A stretch of DNA of 41,536 bases from Nitrospira sp. LK70 (lineage in GTDB: Bacteria; Nitrospirota; Nitrospiria; Nitrospirales; Nitrospiraceae), in contig PHGD01000025.1 of the NCBI GenBank assembly GCA_011090425.1, positions 1 through 41,536 on the forward strand. The letters are read 5' to 3'. Both the position numbers and the translations under genes were made by a program. The notes under the pieces are model-generated. The model did no database searches. It saw nothing but the letters and a program-made list of their open reading frames with translations, and had not been told where the DNA came from. Below are positions 25,614-34,768 of the stretch, piece after piece; positions within the stretch are counted from its first letter, which is position 1; every line of letters starts with the position of its first letter.

Positions 25614-26078
25614 ATGTTGACAGACATTGAGCGCCACGAGCTTGAAGCTGCAGTGAAACACTACCCCGACAAACGGGCGGGAGCCATCGACGCCTTGCTG
25701 ATCGTACAGCGAAGACGTGGGTGGATCTCGGATGACTCGGTCCTCGACATTGCACAATTCCTCGGTATGACGGGCGAGGATGTGGATAGCATCGCGACGT
25801 TCTACAACCTCATCTTTCGCAAGCCAGTCGGTCGGCATGTCGCCTTCGTGTGCGACAGTATCAGTTGTTGGATCATGGGGTACGAACAGGTTTGCGCCCG
25901 GATCAAGGAACGCTATGAAATCGAACCGGGGCAGACGACGCGCGACGGGCGCCTGACATTCTTGCCGATCGCCTGTTTGGGACATTGCGAACGGGCGCCG
26001 GCCATGATGATCGATCAGGATGTCTACGGCTGCGTCACGCCCGACAAAGTTGAAAGCATCGTGGAGAAATATCGTTAA
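25614..26078 (+). CDS. nuoE: NADH-quinone oxidoreductase subunit E
   Basis: A 154-residue thioredoxin-fold subunit with the [2Fe-2S] cluster N1a. The four ligands are C80, C85, C121 and C125 (CDSISC and CLGHC), with the same spacing as in E. coli NuoE. The N-terminal helices include GAIDALLIVQRRRGWISDDSV. It works with NuoF and NuoG in the NADH-oxidising tip. Its stop codon TAA (26076-26078) lies inside a palindromic repeat (cgttaatcg), so the last residues may have been set by the repeat insertion. Confidence 0.95.
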   Translation: MLTDIERHELEAAVKHYPDKRAGAIDALLIVQRRRGWISDDSVLDIAQFLGMTGEDVDSIATFYNLIFRKPVGRHVAFVCDSISCWIMGYEQVCARIKERYEIEPGQTTRDGRLTFLPIACLGHCERAPAMMIDQDVYGCVTPDKVESIVEKYR

Positions 26079-26112
26079 TCGCAAGAGCGCACTCTGGCGT
26101 TTGACGAATAAT
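26073..26112. repeat. Palindromic repeat, copy 2, truncated (end of nuoE)
   Basis: A shorter copy of the same family: cgttaatcgcaaga at the left, gcgtttgacgaataa at the right. The left arm provides the nuoE stop codon. A full copy follows 20 bases later, so the E/F junction holds two. Confidence 0.65.
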
Positions 26113-26131
26113 GGAGAGCGAGGGATTAAGA

Positions 26132-26198
26132 CGTTAATCGTGAACCGTTAATCGCAAGACGTTTCCTGCGTTTAACGAATCACGGTTAACGAATAACG
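26132..26198. repeat. Palindromic repeat, copy 3 (nuoE/nuoF junction)
   Basis: The most symmetrical copy: left arm cgttaatcgtgaaccgtta then atcgcaag, right arm tgcgtttaacgaatcacg then gttaacgaataacg. The arms pair over about 25 positions with few mismatches. It ends three bases before the nuoF ATG, so the ribosome site of nuoF lies inside the repeat. Confidence 0.8.
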
Positions 26199-26201
26199 AA
26201 G

Positions 26202-27506
26202 ATGGAACGTCCGCTCACTCAATACATCCATCCAGACGGCCCCCCGCGATGGCTACCGGAATACCTCAAGGGCGGCGGGTATCGCAGCCTACAAACGTTC
26301 GCCGCCGGGATGGCGCCTCAAGATTTGCAACGGTTGGTCGCCGAAGCAGGACTGCGGGGTAGGGGTGGGGCTGGGTTTCCGACGGCCAATAAGTGGAGCT
26401 TCGTACCGATGGGGTCCGATGCGCCGAAACCGAAGTATATCGTCGCGAATGCTGATGAGATGGAACCGGGCACGTTTAAGGATCGTGTCCTCTTGGAAGG
26501 TGAGCCTCATGGCCTCGTGGAAAGCATGATCATCGCCGGCTATGCCTTAGAAGCGGAGGTCGGCTTCATTTTTCTGCGTGGGGAATATCATCGGTCTGCA
26601 GAGCGACTGACCCAAGCTATTGCGGAGGCCTATGTAGAAGGGTATCTGGGCAAGCCTCTTCCGGGGACAGAATTTCGCTTTGACCTCCATCTCCATGCCA
26701 GCGCTGGCCGGTACATCTGTGGAGAGGAAACGGCGCTGCTCAATGCGCTGGAAGGCAAACGAGCGATTCCTCGGGCGAAACCTCCATTTCCACAGACAGT
26801 CGGCCTCTGGGGGCAACCGACGATCGTGCAGAACGTCGAGACGTTATACAACCTTCCTCATATCGTGAACCATGGATCTGCTTGGTATCGCGGTTTGAGC
26901 CGTAGTAAGGACGGCGGCACGAAAATCTACGGGATAAGCGGTCGCGTCACGCATCCTGGATGGTGGGAACTGCCGTTCGGCACGACGGCGCGTGAGTTAT
27001 TGGAACAGCATGCCGGCGGAATGGTCAATGGCGCGAGCTTCCGAGGGTTGCTGCCCGGCGGCGCTTCCACGGCATTTCTGACCGAGCAACAGCTCGATCT
27101 CGCCATGGACTATTCTTCGATCCCGCCTGAGGTCGGCCGTCTCGGGACCGGCACCATGATCGTGCTCGACGACCAAACCTGTCCCGTGGGGTTCGTGCTG
27201 AATTTAGAAAAGTTTTTTGCCCGCGAATCCTGCGGGTGGTGTACGCCTTGCCGGGAAGGATTGCCGTGGGTGGCGCGAATACTTGAGTCCTTCGAGGAAG
27301 GACGCGCCACCCACGATGATCTGGCGCTGCTGGAGATGCATGCCAAGTTCCTCGCTCCCGGCCATACATTCTGTGCCCTCGCGCCCGGCGCGACAGCCCC
27401 GTTGCAATCGGCATTGAAATACTTTCGCGACGACTTCATGCAGCATATATCTTCAGGAAGCTGTCCCTGGAGTAGAAAGCAGAAACGCGAAAGGGTCTTG
27501 GTATAG
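26202..27506 (+). CDS. nuoF: NADH-quinone oxidoreductase subunit F
   Basis: A 434-residue subunit that binds NADH and FMN and holds [4Fe-4S] cluster N3. GLRGRGGAGFPTANKW (about 50-65) is the nucleotide/FMN loop. ICGEETALLNALEGKR lies mid-protein. The cluster ligands are in ESCGWCTPCREG (about 343-352) and the later HTFCALAPGA (about 390). The NADH dehydrogenase site is therefore complete. The ATG sits three bases after a palindromic repeat, and the only purine-rich segment upstream is the repeat's own aataacgaag. Confidence 0.96.
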   Translation: MERPLTQYIHPDGPPRWLPEYLKGGGYRSLQTFAAGMAPQDLQRLVAEAGLRGRGGAGFPTANKWSFVPMGSDAPKPKYIVANADEMEPGTFKDRVLLEGEPHGLVESMIIAGYALEAEVGFIFLRGEYHRSAERLTQAIAEAYVEGYLGKPLPGTEFRFDLHLHASAGRYICGEETALLNALEGKRAIPRAKPPFPQTVGLWGQPTIVQNVETLYNLPHIVNHGSAWYRGLSRSKDGGTKIYGISGRVTHPGWWELPFGTTARELLEQHAGGMVNGASFRGLLPGGASTAFLTEQQLDLAMDYSSIPPEVGRLGTGTMIVLDDQTCPVGFVLNLEKFFARESCGWCTPCREGLPWVARILESFEEGRATHDDLALLEMHAKFLAPGHTFCALAPGATAPLQSALKYFRDDFMQHISSGSCPWSRKQKRERVLV

Positions 27507-27510
27507 TTTT

Positions 27511-30270
27511 ATGGCTTCCATCATTGTCGATAACCAGGCCTACACAGTCGACGAACGGCAAAATTTGCTCGCCGCCTGTCTCGGAATCGGACTGAACTTG
27601 CCGTACTTTTGCTGGCACCCGGCGATGGGATCAGTCGGTGCCTGCCGCCAGTGCGCCGTCAAACAGTTCAAAGACGAACATGATCGTTGCGGTCGGTTGG
27701 TGATGGCCTGCATGACTTCGGCTTCCGACGGCACTCGCATTTCGATCGACGATCCTGAAGCGAAGGCCTTTCGCGCGTCGATCATTGAATGGCTGATGGT
27801 GAATCATCCGCACGACTGCCCGGTGTGTGACGAAGGAGGAGAGTGTCATTTACAAGACATGACGGTCATGACAGGCCATGTCTACCGTCGTTACCGGTTT
27901 CCTAAACGGACTTATCGTAATCAGGATCTCGGTCCGTTCATTCGGCACGAGATGAACCGGTGCATCCAATGCTACCGCTGCGTCCGATTCTACCGAGACT
28001 ACGCGGGTGGGCGAGACCTCAATGTCTTCGGCGCACATGACGCGCTCTATTTCGGCAGAGAACAAGACGGGACGCTGGAGAATGAATTCAGTGGGAATCT
28101 TGTAGAAGTCTGTCCTACCGGAGTCTTCACCGATAAGACCCTGTTCCACCACTATACGAGGAAGTGGGACCTTCAATCAGCCCAATCGATTTGCCCCCAT
28201 TGCAGCCTTGGCTGCAACACGACGCCAGGGGAGCGCTACGGCATTTTGCGTCGGATCACGAATCGGTTTAACAGCGAAGTGAACGGGTATTTTATTTGCG
28301 ATCGAGGGCGGTTCGGCTACGAGTATGTCAACAGCGACAACCGGATCAAGCGAGCCCTTCTGCGGCCGGAACTCGATCGCACCAAGCCGGCCAAGCCGGA
28401 AGGAGTGCCGCAAATCCTCGGGGTCGCAGCGGACCGCCTACGACGCGCTCGCGGGATCGTTGGAATCGGCTCGCCTCGTGCCTCGCTGGAGGCCAATGTG
28501 GCGCTCCGTTCCTTGGTCGGACCGCATCAGTTTTTTCTTGGGATCGACGAGTACGAACACAAGCTCCTTTCCACCATTCTCAATATTCTTAGGAACGGAC
28601 CGGTGCCCTCCGCTTCCATTCACGACGCAGAACAATCAGACGCCGTCTTCGTTCTTGGCGAAGATCTCTTGAATGACGCTCCCCGATTGGCGCTTGCTCT
28701 TCTACAGTCAGTTCGACAACAGCCGATGGAACGGGTCGATGAGTTGAAGATTCCCCGATGGGACGAGGTGGCGGCGCGCAACGCCGTGCAAGACAGGCGA
28801 GGCCCTTTGTTCGTAGCCGGCTATCGGCGCACCTGGTTCCATGATTATGCGACGGACAGCTATTTCGCCGCACCAGACGACATCGCGCGTCTAGGATTTG
28901 CGGTCGCTGGAACAATCGGAGCTGATGCGCCGTCCGTTCCCGAGCTCACCAACGAAGTGCGTGGCCTCGCTCAGCGCATCGCCGACGCACTGACCCAAGC
29001 GAGGCGCCCCCTGATCATTGCCGGTATGGGAAGCGGCTCTCAGGCGACGATCGAAGCTGCCGCCAATGTCGCGTGGGCCTTGCGCCAGAGAGGAAAGCAA
29101 CCGCGGCTCAGTTTCGTTCTCCCGGATTGTAATAGCTTAGGTCTCGCGTTGCTGGGCGGCGAAAGTTTGAATGGGGCGTTCGACTCGATCAGTCAGGGAA
29201 AGGCCGATACTGTCATCGTGCTGGAGAACGACCTGTACCGACGCGCGGAGCAGGCAAGAGTCGATGCAATCTTTGATGCCGCAAAAACAGTGATTGTGAT
29301 CGATTCCCTCGAGCATCGCACGACGGCGCACGCCGACGTGCTGCTGCCTGCTGCCACATACTCGGAATCCGATGGGACGCTCGTGAACCAAGAAGGGCGT
29401 GCCCAGCGGTTCTATCGAGTATTTGTGCCGGATGGTGACATCACAGAAAGTTGGCGGTGGGCGAGAGATCTCGCCCACGCGAAATCACAGGAGACTGAAG
29501 GCTCGACCGGGGTGGCAACCTGGCGCAATTTCGACGATGCGGTCGCCGGTACTGCGGCGGCTGTTCCTGAGCTGGCACGGATTGGAGAGGTGGCACCGTC
29601 CGCCGACTTTCGTGTGGCAGGCCAAAAAGTTCCGCGGCAGCCGGATCGGTATAGTGGACGCACGTCTCTGTTGTCCCACCTGACCGTCCACGAACCTCGA
29701 CCTCCAACCGACCCCGATACTCCGCTGGCCTTTTCGATGGAGGGGTACCGAGGACCAATTCCATCACCGCTGATTCCACAATTCTGGAGTCCCGGATGGA
29801 ATTCCATCCAAGCCTTGAACAAATACCAAGACGAAATCGGCGGCCCGCTGCGTAATGAGATGCCCGGTCTGCGGCTCATCGAGCCGGTTGCGACGAAGGC
29901 GCCCTTTTGGTTCACCGCCGTTCCACCTCCATTCAAGTCTACTCCTCATCGATGGCTGCTGTTGCCACTATCCGCTGTGTTTGGGGGCGAGGAGCTCAGC
30001 TGTCGATCTCAGGCGATTGCCGAACGGATGTCAGAACCTTTCATATCTTTGCATCCTTCAGATGGAGCGCGGCTTAGCTTGGAAGACGGACGCACGATTG
30101 AATTGGCGTTGCAGAGAACGACCTATCGCCTTGCCGTGCACTTCGATCCTTCGATACCGGCCGGCACGGCAGGCCTATTCCTTGTACCTGATGGATCTGG
30201 GCTGAGATTGCCGGTGTGGGTCGATCTATCCGAGGCGATCAAGACCGGACGGAAACGGAGGGTCGCGTGA
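27511..30270 (+). CDS. nuoG: NADH-quinone oxidoreductase subunit G
   Basis: A 919-residue iron-sulfur subunit. The N terminus has the [2Fe-2S] N1b site ([12 protein letters not shown]-like text, seen as [11 protein letters not shown]). The His-ligated N5 region follows ([16 protein letters not shown]), then [13 protein letters not shown] for N4. CPHCSLGCN at C228 plus a later [10 protein letters not shown] give the extra N7 cluster found in E. coli-type NuoG. The rest is a molybdopterin-oxidoreductase-like fold that binds no cofactor in known complex I. Length is close to the E. coli protein. It starts five bases after nuoF and overlaps nuoH (GTGA). Confidence 0.96.
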   Translation: MASIIVDNQAYTVDERQNLLAACLGIGLNLPYFCWHPAMGSVGACRQCAVKQFKDEHDRCGRLVMACMTSASDGTRISIDDPEAKAFRASIIEWLMVNHPHDCPVCDEGGECHLQDMTVMTGHVYRRYRFPKRTYRNQDLGPFIRHEMNRCIQCYRCVRFYRDYAGGRDLNVFGAHDALYFGREQDGTLENEFSGNLVEVCPTGVFTDKTLFHHYTRKWDLQSAQSICPHCSLGCNTTPGERYGILRRITNRFNSEVNGYFICDRGRFGYEYVNSDNRIKRALLRPELDRTKPAKPEGVPQILGVAADRLRRARGIVGIGSPRASLEANVALRSLVGPHQFFLGIDEYEHKLLSTILNILRNGPVPSASIHDAEQSDAVFVLGEDLLNDAPRLALALLQSVRQQPMERVDELKIPRWDEVAARNAVQDRRGPLFVAGYRRTWFHDYATDSYFAAPDDIARLGFAVAGTIGADAPSVPELTNEVRGLAQRIADALTQARRPLIIAGMGSGSQATIEAAANVAWALRQRGKQPRLSFVLPDCNSLGLALLGGESLNGAFDSISQGKADTVIVLENDLYRRAEQARVDAIFDAAKTVIVIDSLEHRTTAHADVLLPAATYSESDGTLVNQEGRAQRFYRVFVPDGDITESWRWARDLAHAKSQETEGSTGVATWRNFDDAVAGTAAAVPELARIGEVAPSADFRVAGQKVPRQPDRYSGRTSLLSHLTVHEPRPPTDPDTPLAFSMEGYRGPIPSPLIPQFWSPGWNSIQALNKYQDEIGGPLRNEMPGLRLIEPVATKAPFWFTAVPPPFKSTPHRWLLLPLSAVFGGEELSCRSQAIAERMSEPFISLHPSDGARLSLEDGRTIELALQRTTYRLAVHFDPSIPAGTAGLFLVPDGSGLRLPVWVDLSEAIKTGRKRRVA

Positions 30271-31232
30271 TCGACTGGAGCCACACCGCGTTGACGATCG
30301 TCGTCATCCTCGGTGGCGCTCTGACGCTGGCCGGATTGCTGATCTGGGTTGAACGTCGACTGCTGGGAATCTGGCAGGAACGGTACGGGCCGAACCGTGT
30401 AGGGCCCGGCGGTCTCCTGCAAGCACTCGCGGATATGATCAAGATGTTCACCAAAGAAGACTGGATTCCGCCCTTCGCGGATAAGGCGGTCTTCGTGCTC
30501 ACACCGGCCATCGTCGTCATCACGGCATTGATGTCATTCGCTGTCGTGCCGATCGCCCCCGGCTTCGTCGTCGCCGATCTCAACATGGGGATCCTGTTTT
30601 TTTTGGCCATGTCGAGCCTCGCCGCCTACAGTGTGATCATCGGAGGGTGGGCATCCAACAGTAAGTTCGCGTTTCTCGGCAGCCTTCGAGCGATCGCGCA
30701 ACTGTTGAGTTATGAAGTGTTTATGGGGCTGTCATTGATGGGGGCTGTGCTCCTGGCAGGATCCTTCAACCTCAGCGACATCGTGGAAGCCCAACGGCAT
30801 CTTTGGTTTGTCGTTCCCCAATTTCTTGGTTTTCTAGGTTTTTTTATGGCTGGACTGGCTGAAGCACATCGCACGCCGTTCGACATGCCGGAAGCGGAAG
30901 CTGAGCTGGTCGCCGGCTACCATGCGGAGTACAGCGGGATGAAATTCGGGATGTTTTTTGTCGGCGAATACCTCAGCGTCATCGTACTCTCGGCGATGAT
31001 CGTGATCCTCTTCTTCGGCGGATGGCACGGACCTTGGTTGCCGCCGGTAGTGTGGTTTTTCTTGAAAACCTCCGGCTTCATTGTACTGATCTTCCTCATT
31101 CGAGCAACCTGGCCTCGGGTACGTTTTGATCAACTGTTGTCGTTCGGTTGGAAGGTGGTGATGCCGCTCGCATTGATCAATCTCCTTGTCACTGGAGGGA
31201 TCGTGCTGGCCCGAATGGGAGAGGGACGTTAA
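30267..31232 (+). CDS. nuoH: NADH-quinone oxidoreductase subunit H
   Basis: A 321-residue membrane subunit with about eight helices that forms the quinone channel with NuoB and NuoD. The GTG at 30267 overlaps the nuoG stop and has a ggagg box; the frame to 30216 is read-through of nuoG. The first loop has [24 protein letters not shown], and the second ends in [34 protein letters not shown] is the conserved acidic loop at the quinone site. The stop codon TAA is part of a palindromic repeat (cgttaaacg). Confidence 0.96.
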   Translation: MIDWSHTALTIVVILGGALTLAGLLIWVERRLLGIWQERYGPNRVGPGGLLQALADMIKMFTKEDWIPPFADKAVFVLTPAIVVITALMSFAVVPIAPGFVVADLNMGILFFLAMSSLAAYSVIIGGWASNSKFAFLGSLRAIAQLLSYEVFMGLSLMGAVLLAGSFNLSDIVEAQRHLWFVVPQFLGFLGFFMAGLAEAHRTPFDMPEAEAELVAGYHAEYSGMKFGMFFVGEYLSVIVLSAMIVILFFGGWHGPWLPPVVWFFLKTSGFIVLIFLIRATWPRVRFDQLLSFGWKVVMPLALINLLVTGGIVLARMGEGR

Positions 31233-31292
31233 ACGTGAATCGTGAATCGCGGGAACCAGAATTCTTCTCCGTTTAACGATTAACGAATAACG
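31227..31292. repeat. Palindromic repeat, copy 4 (nuoH/nuoI junction)
   Basis: The left arm cgttaaacgtgaatcgtg begins within the last two codons of nuoH and contributes its stop. The right arm is ccgtttaacgattaacg then aataacg. The centre (gggaaccagaattcttctc) differs from the other copies, as expected for a palindrome whose arms are conserved and loop is not. Confidence 0.78.
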
Positions 31293-31305
31293 AAACGTGA
31301 GAGCC

Positions 31306-31836
31306 ATGACATACGTACTGAACCTACTCACGGGTCTCTGGATCGTCTTCAAACGAACATTTACAAAACCTGTCACGGTTCAGTATCCGGAAGAACGACC
31401 CTATTTGCCTCCACGCTGGCGAGGACGAATCGTACTCACCCGAGATCCGGACGGAGAAGAACGTTGCGTCGCCTGCCATCTCTGCGCAGTGGCTTGTCCC
31501 GTTGATTGCATCGCGCTACAGGCCACTGAAGACCCGACCGCTCATGAGCGCCGCTATCCGGAATTCTTTCGGATCAATTTCTCGCGCTGCATCTACTGTG
31601 GATATTGTGAAGATGCCTGTCCCACCTATGCAATCCAGCTCGTCCCGGATTTTGAACAGAGCGAATATGCGCGTCGAAACATGGTCTACGAAAAGGAAGA
31701 TCTCCTAATCAGCGGTACCGGCAAGTATCACGGCTATAACTTTTATCGAGTCGCCGGTGTGAACATTCGCGATAAAGACAAGGGTCAAGCTGAAAACGAA
31801 CTCCCGCCGGTGGATGTGAGGAGTTTGATGCCGTGA
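31306..31836 (+). CDS. nuoI: NADH-quinone oxidoreductase subunit I
   Basis: A 176-residue ferredoxin-like subunit with clusters N6a and N6b. The ligand motifs are [12 protein letters not shown] (about 54-65) and [12 protein letters not shown] (about 95-106), each with the classic CxxCxxCxxxCP spacing. The N terminus has an amphipathic helix that rests on the membrane ([17 protein letters not shown]). A GTG three codons upstream could also start it. It relays electrons from NuoG to NuoB. The gene is separated from nuoH by a palindromic repeat. Confidence 0.95.
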   Translation: MTYVLNLLTGLWIVFKRTFTKPVTVQYPEERPYLPPRWRGRIVLTRDPDGEERCVACHLCAVACPVDCIALQATEDPTAHERRYPEFFRINFSRCIYCGYCEDACPTYAIQLVPDFEQSEYARRNMVYEKEDLLISGTGKYHGYNFYRVAGVNIRDKDKGQAENELPPVDVRSLMP

Positions 31837-31847
31837 TTACGGCGAGC

Positions 31848-31945
31848 CGGCGAGAAGAGCGAGACGGGCAGGACAGGGGCGACGAGGACACACATCGAGG
31901 ACAATAGCGAGTCTCGCCGCTCTCGCTTGTCGCGTCTGTCGGGCG
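31848..31945. repeat. GC-rich inverted repeat at the nuoI/nuoJ junction
   Basis: The left side has cggcgagaagagcgagac and the right side cgccgctctcgcttgtcgcg, imperfectly complementary over about 25 positions around a loop of about 40 bases. Sequence and GC content are unlike the other nuo repeats, so it belongs to a different repeat family. Confidence 0.5.
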
Positions 31946-31956
31946 TGAATTGGACT

Positions 31957-32454
31957 ATGGAAATTCTTTTCTACATCGCCGCTGCCGTAACTCTCCTGGC
32001 GACTGTGCGTGTCATCACCCATGTGCATGCCGTCCACGCGCTGCTCTATCTGGTCGTGGCGCTCATCGCGCTGGCTCTGATCTTCTATTTGCTCGGCGCT
32101 CAGTTTGCCGCAGCGCTGGAGATCATTATTTACGGCGGCGCCATTATGGTGCTCTTCATTTTTGTGGTGATGCTCTTAGGGCCGCTCGCTGTCGAGCAGG
32201 AAAAGAGTTGGCTCACGCCGGGAACATGGGTGGGACCAAATGTGCTGGCCCTAGTGCTGCTTGGGGAGGTGGGATATCTCATTGCTGCCGGAGACCATCT
32301 ACCGATTGACTTCATGGAGACCCGCCGGAAAGGCGTATCCATCGTCCTTTATGGGCCCTACATCATTGGGGTGGAATTAGCTTCGATGTTGCTGCTTCCC
32401 GGTCTGATCGGCGCCTATCACTTGGGTCGTCGCGTGCCGAAGGAGTCTCGTTGA
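31957..32454 (+). CDS. nuoJ: NADH-quinone oxidoreductase subunit J
   Basis: A 165-residue membrane subunit with five predicted helices. The ATG at 31957 gives the normal N terminus [20 protein letters not shown]. The third helix, with [20 protein letters not shown], is the conserved pi-bulge segment that takes part in coupling. The first helices and the [25 protein letters not shown] stretch match the family. It overlaps nuoK by one base (TGATG). The frame upstream to 31927 crosses the I/J inverted repeat and is not needed. Confidence 0.94.
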   Translation: MEILFYIAAAVTLLATVRVITHVHAVHALLYLVVALIALALIFYLLGAQFAAALEIIIYGGAIMVLFIFVVMLLGPLAVEQEKSWLTPGTWVGPNVLALVLLGEVGYLIAAGDHLPIDFMETRRKGVSIVLYGPYIIGVELASMLLLPGLIGAYHLGRRVPKESR

Positions 32455-32753
32455 TGCTCACGACGCATGCGCTGGTGCTGGCCATCATGCTCTTTTGCAT
32501 CGGATTGGTCGGTCTCTTGAGTCGACGTAACGTTCTCTACATGTTGCTGTCGCTCGAAATCATGCTGAACGCGGCAAGTTTGGCATTCATTGCCGGGGGA
32601 GCCCGCTGGGGACAGGCAGACGGTGAAATCATGTTTTTGTTCATCCTCACGCTGGCGGCGGCTGAGGTCTCCGTCGCACTCGGTATCGTGCTCCAGCTCT
32701 CATACCGGTTCCAGACATTGGACGCGGATGCATTCAGCGAGATGAAAGGGTGA
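32454..32753 (+). CDS. nuoK: NADH-quinone oxidoreductase subunit K
   Basis: A 99-residue membrane subunit with three helices, homologous to the MrpC subunit of antiporters. The glutamates of proton translocation are visible in [13 protein letters not shown] and in the third helix ([18 protein letters not shown]). Length is standard. The ATG at 32454 has a good aaggag box and uses the last base of the nuoJ stop. Confidence 0.95.
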   Translation: MLTTHALVLAIMLFCIGLVGLLSRRNVLYMLLSLEIMLNAASLAFIAGGARWGQADGEIMFLFILTLAAAEVSVALGIVLQLSYRFQTLDADAFSEMKG

Positions 32754-32777
32754 TGAGTTTGTAATTGTGCCCTGTGC

Positions 32778-34763
32778 ATGAACTCGCAGGTAGCATCTCA
32801 AGTAAACCTCGTGACGGGATCTCAGATGCTCAGGTTGCTTTGGCTTATCCCAGCCCTACCGCTCGCCGGCTTTCTGCTGTTAGCCCTGTTCGGTGGCCGT
32901 TTGTCTCGTCGACAGGTCGCGCGGGTCGGTTGCGGTTCTGTGGGAGCGGCGGCCCTCATCACCGCACTCGTCGGCGCAGATTTCCTCCGAGCCTTTCCCG
33001 ATCGTCCTTCCTACCATCAAATGCTGTGGAAGTGGATCGACACGTCCGAGATGACCGTCGGAGTCTCCTGGTACCTGGACGCTCTCTCACTCCTTATGGT
33101 GGCGGTTGTCACCGGCATCGGTTTTTTGATCCATTTGTACTCGGTCGAATACATGTCTGGCACCGGGGAGGCGGGCGTCTCGGCGCCGGCGGGGCGGGCG
33201 GGTGAGGACCATCAGGGGTATGCGCGGTTCTTTGCCTACATGAATCTGTTCGTGGCAGCCATGCTGACGCTGGTGCTGGCAGACAATCTGCTTCTGCTCT
33301 ACCTCGGCTGGGAAGGTGTGGGGCTGTGCAGCTACCTCTTGATAGGTTTTTGGTATCGCGAACCGGAATACGGCGCCGCCGCGCAGAAGGCCTTTATCGT
33401 AACCCGCATCGGAGACACGGCTTTTGCCGTCGGCCTCTTCATCCTCTTTACTCAACTGAAGAGCTTGTCGATACAACAGGTCCAGACTCTTGCCGCTGAG
33501 GCTTGGCCGATTGGCTCGAACGTTGCCGTGATCGTGGCCGTTCTATTTTTGGTCGGGGCGCTCGGAAAGTCGGCGCAGCTGCCGCTTCAAGTTTGGTTGC
33601 CGGACGCCATGGCCGGTCCCACTCCGGTCAGCGCTCTCATCCATGCGGCAACGATGGTGACGGCAGGTGTCTACCTCATCGCTCGTATGCATCAACTCTT
33701 TGAGCTCGCGCCGTCGGTGCAAGAGGTCGTCGCGATGATCGGCCTGCTGACCTTGCTCCTCGCTGCTTGCAGCGCGCTGGTTCAACGCGACATCAAAAGG
33801 GTGCTCGCTTATTCGACGATGAGCCAGATCGGATATATGTTTCTTGCACTTGGCGTCGGAGCCTGGTCCGCTGCTCTGTTTCACTTTCTGACCCATGCAT
33901 GTTTCAAGGCATTGCTCTTTTTAGCAGCTGGATCCGTCATCCACAGCCTCGGACATGAGCAGGACATTTTCCGCATGGGTGGCCTCCGGCGTCGGCTGCC
34001 GTTGACGTTTTGGACATTCCTGATCGGGGCCGCTGCGATGTCCGGTGTGCCCTTCATCACATCCGGATTTTATAGCAAGGACTGGATCTTGTGGTCTGCC
34101 TGGTCGTCACCCTTGAGCCATCGTTGGATCTGGTTCGGCGCGTTACTCGGGACGCTGCTCACCGGACTCTACAGTTTCCGGTTGCTCTTTCGGGTCTTTT
34201 TCGGAGAGGTCCGTACTCAACCGATCGGCGAACCAGGTGTCGCGATGCGCGTTCCTCTTCTGGTGCTGGCTTTCCTCGCTGTCACAGTCGGCTTTCTTGA
34301 GCTACCCCGCACGCTTGGTGATCTGCCTCTGTTTAGCCGGTACCTGTCACATGTTTTGCCGGCGATTGAGACAATCCCAGGGATGGATAAGTCGGTTGAG
34401 GCCCTTGTACAGATCGCCGTCACATTCTCAGCACTGCTCGGGATGGGGCTGGCCGCAGTCCTGTTCCTTCCACGAGCCACCTTCGTTGATCGACTCGCAG
34501 GAACATCATTGGGTCGTGCCCTGGTGATATTTTGGCGAGGAGGGTGGGGCTTCGATCGCATGTATGACGGACTGATCGTACGGCCCTGGCTCCATCTTAC
34601 CCGTGAATCAGGCGAGCTCATTGACCGGGGTTACGAATCACTAGCTGTTGCAGCTGAATCCTTCCATGTTTGGTTGAGTCGAACTCAAACGGGTCACGTC
34701 CGTTGGTATGCCGCGACCGTTGCTGTCGGCGCTCTTGTGTTACTCGGTCTGTTTGCGATGTAA
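32778..34763 (+). CDS. nuoL: NADH-quinone oxidoreductase subunit L
   Basis: A 661-residue antiporter-like subunit at the distal end of the membrane arm. Core motifs are NLLLLYLGWEGVGLCSYLLIGFWYREP, AMAGPTPVSALIHAATMVTAGVYLIAR, KRVLAYSTMSQIGYMFLALGVGAW and THACFKALLFLAAGSVIH; these hold the conserved glutamate and lysines of the proton channel. The C terminus ends in the usual long lateral-helix region. An in-frame ATG at 32826 (MLRLLWLIPALPLAGF) may be the true start, since neither has a good ribosome site. Between helices 3 and 4 there is a Gly/Ala-rich insert of about 14 residues (GEAGVSAPAGRAGE) encoded by very GC-rich DNA. Confidence 0.95.
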   Translation: MNSQVASQVNLVTGSQMLRLLWLIPALPLAGFLLLALFGGRLSRRQVARVGCGSVGAAALITALVGADFLRAFPDRPSYHQMLWKWIDTSEMTVGVSWYLDALSLLMVAVVTGIGFLIHLYSVEYMSGTGEAGVSAPAGRAGEDHQGYARFFAYMNLFVAAMLTLVLADNLLLLYLGWEGVGLCSYLLIGFWYREPEYGAAAQKAFIVTRIGDTAFAVGLFILFTQLKSLSIQQVQTLAAEAWPIGSNVAVIVAVLFLVGALGKSAQLPLQVWLPDAMAGPTPVSALIHAATMVTAGVYLIARMHQLFELAPSVQEVVAMIGLLTLLLAACSALVQRDIKRVLAYSTMSQIGYMFLALGVGAWSAALFHFLTHACFKALLFLAAGSVIHSLGHEQDIFRMGGLRRRLPLTFWTFLIGAAAMSGVPFITSGFYSKDWILWSAWSSPLSHRWIWFGALLGTLLTGLYSFRLLFRVFFGEVRTQPIGEPGVAMRVPLLVLAFLAVTVGFLELPRTLGDLPLFSRYLSHVLPAIETIPGMDKSVEALVQIAVTFSALLGMGLAAVLFLPRATFVDRLAGTSLGRALVIFWRGGWGFDRMYDGLIVRPWLHLTRESGELIDRGYESLAVAAESFHVWLSRTQTGHVRWYAATVAVGALVLLGLFAM

Positions 34764-34768
34764 ATCGT

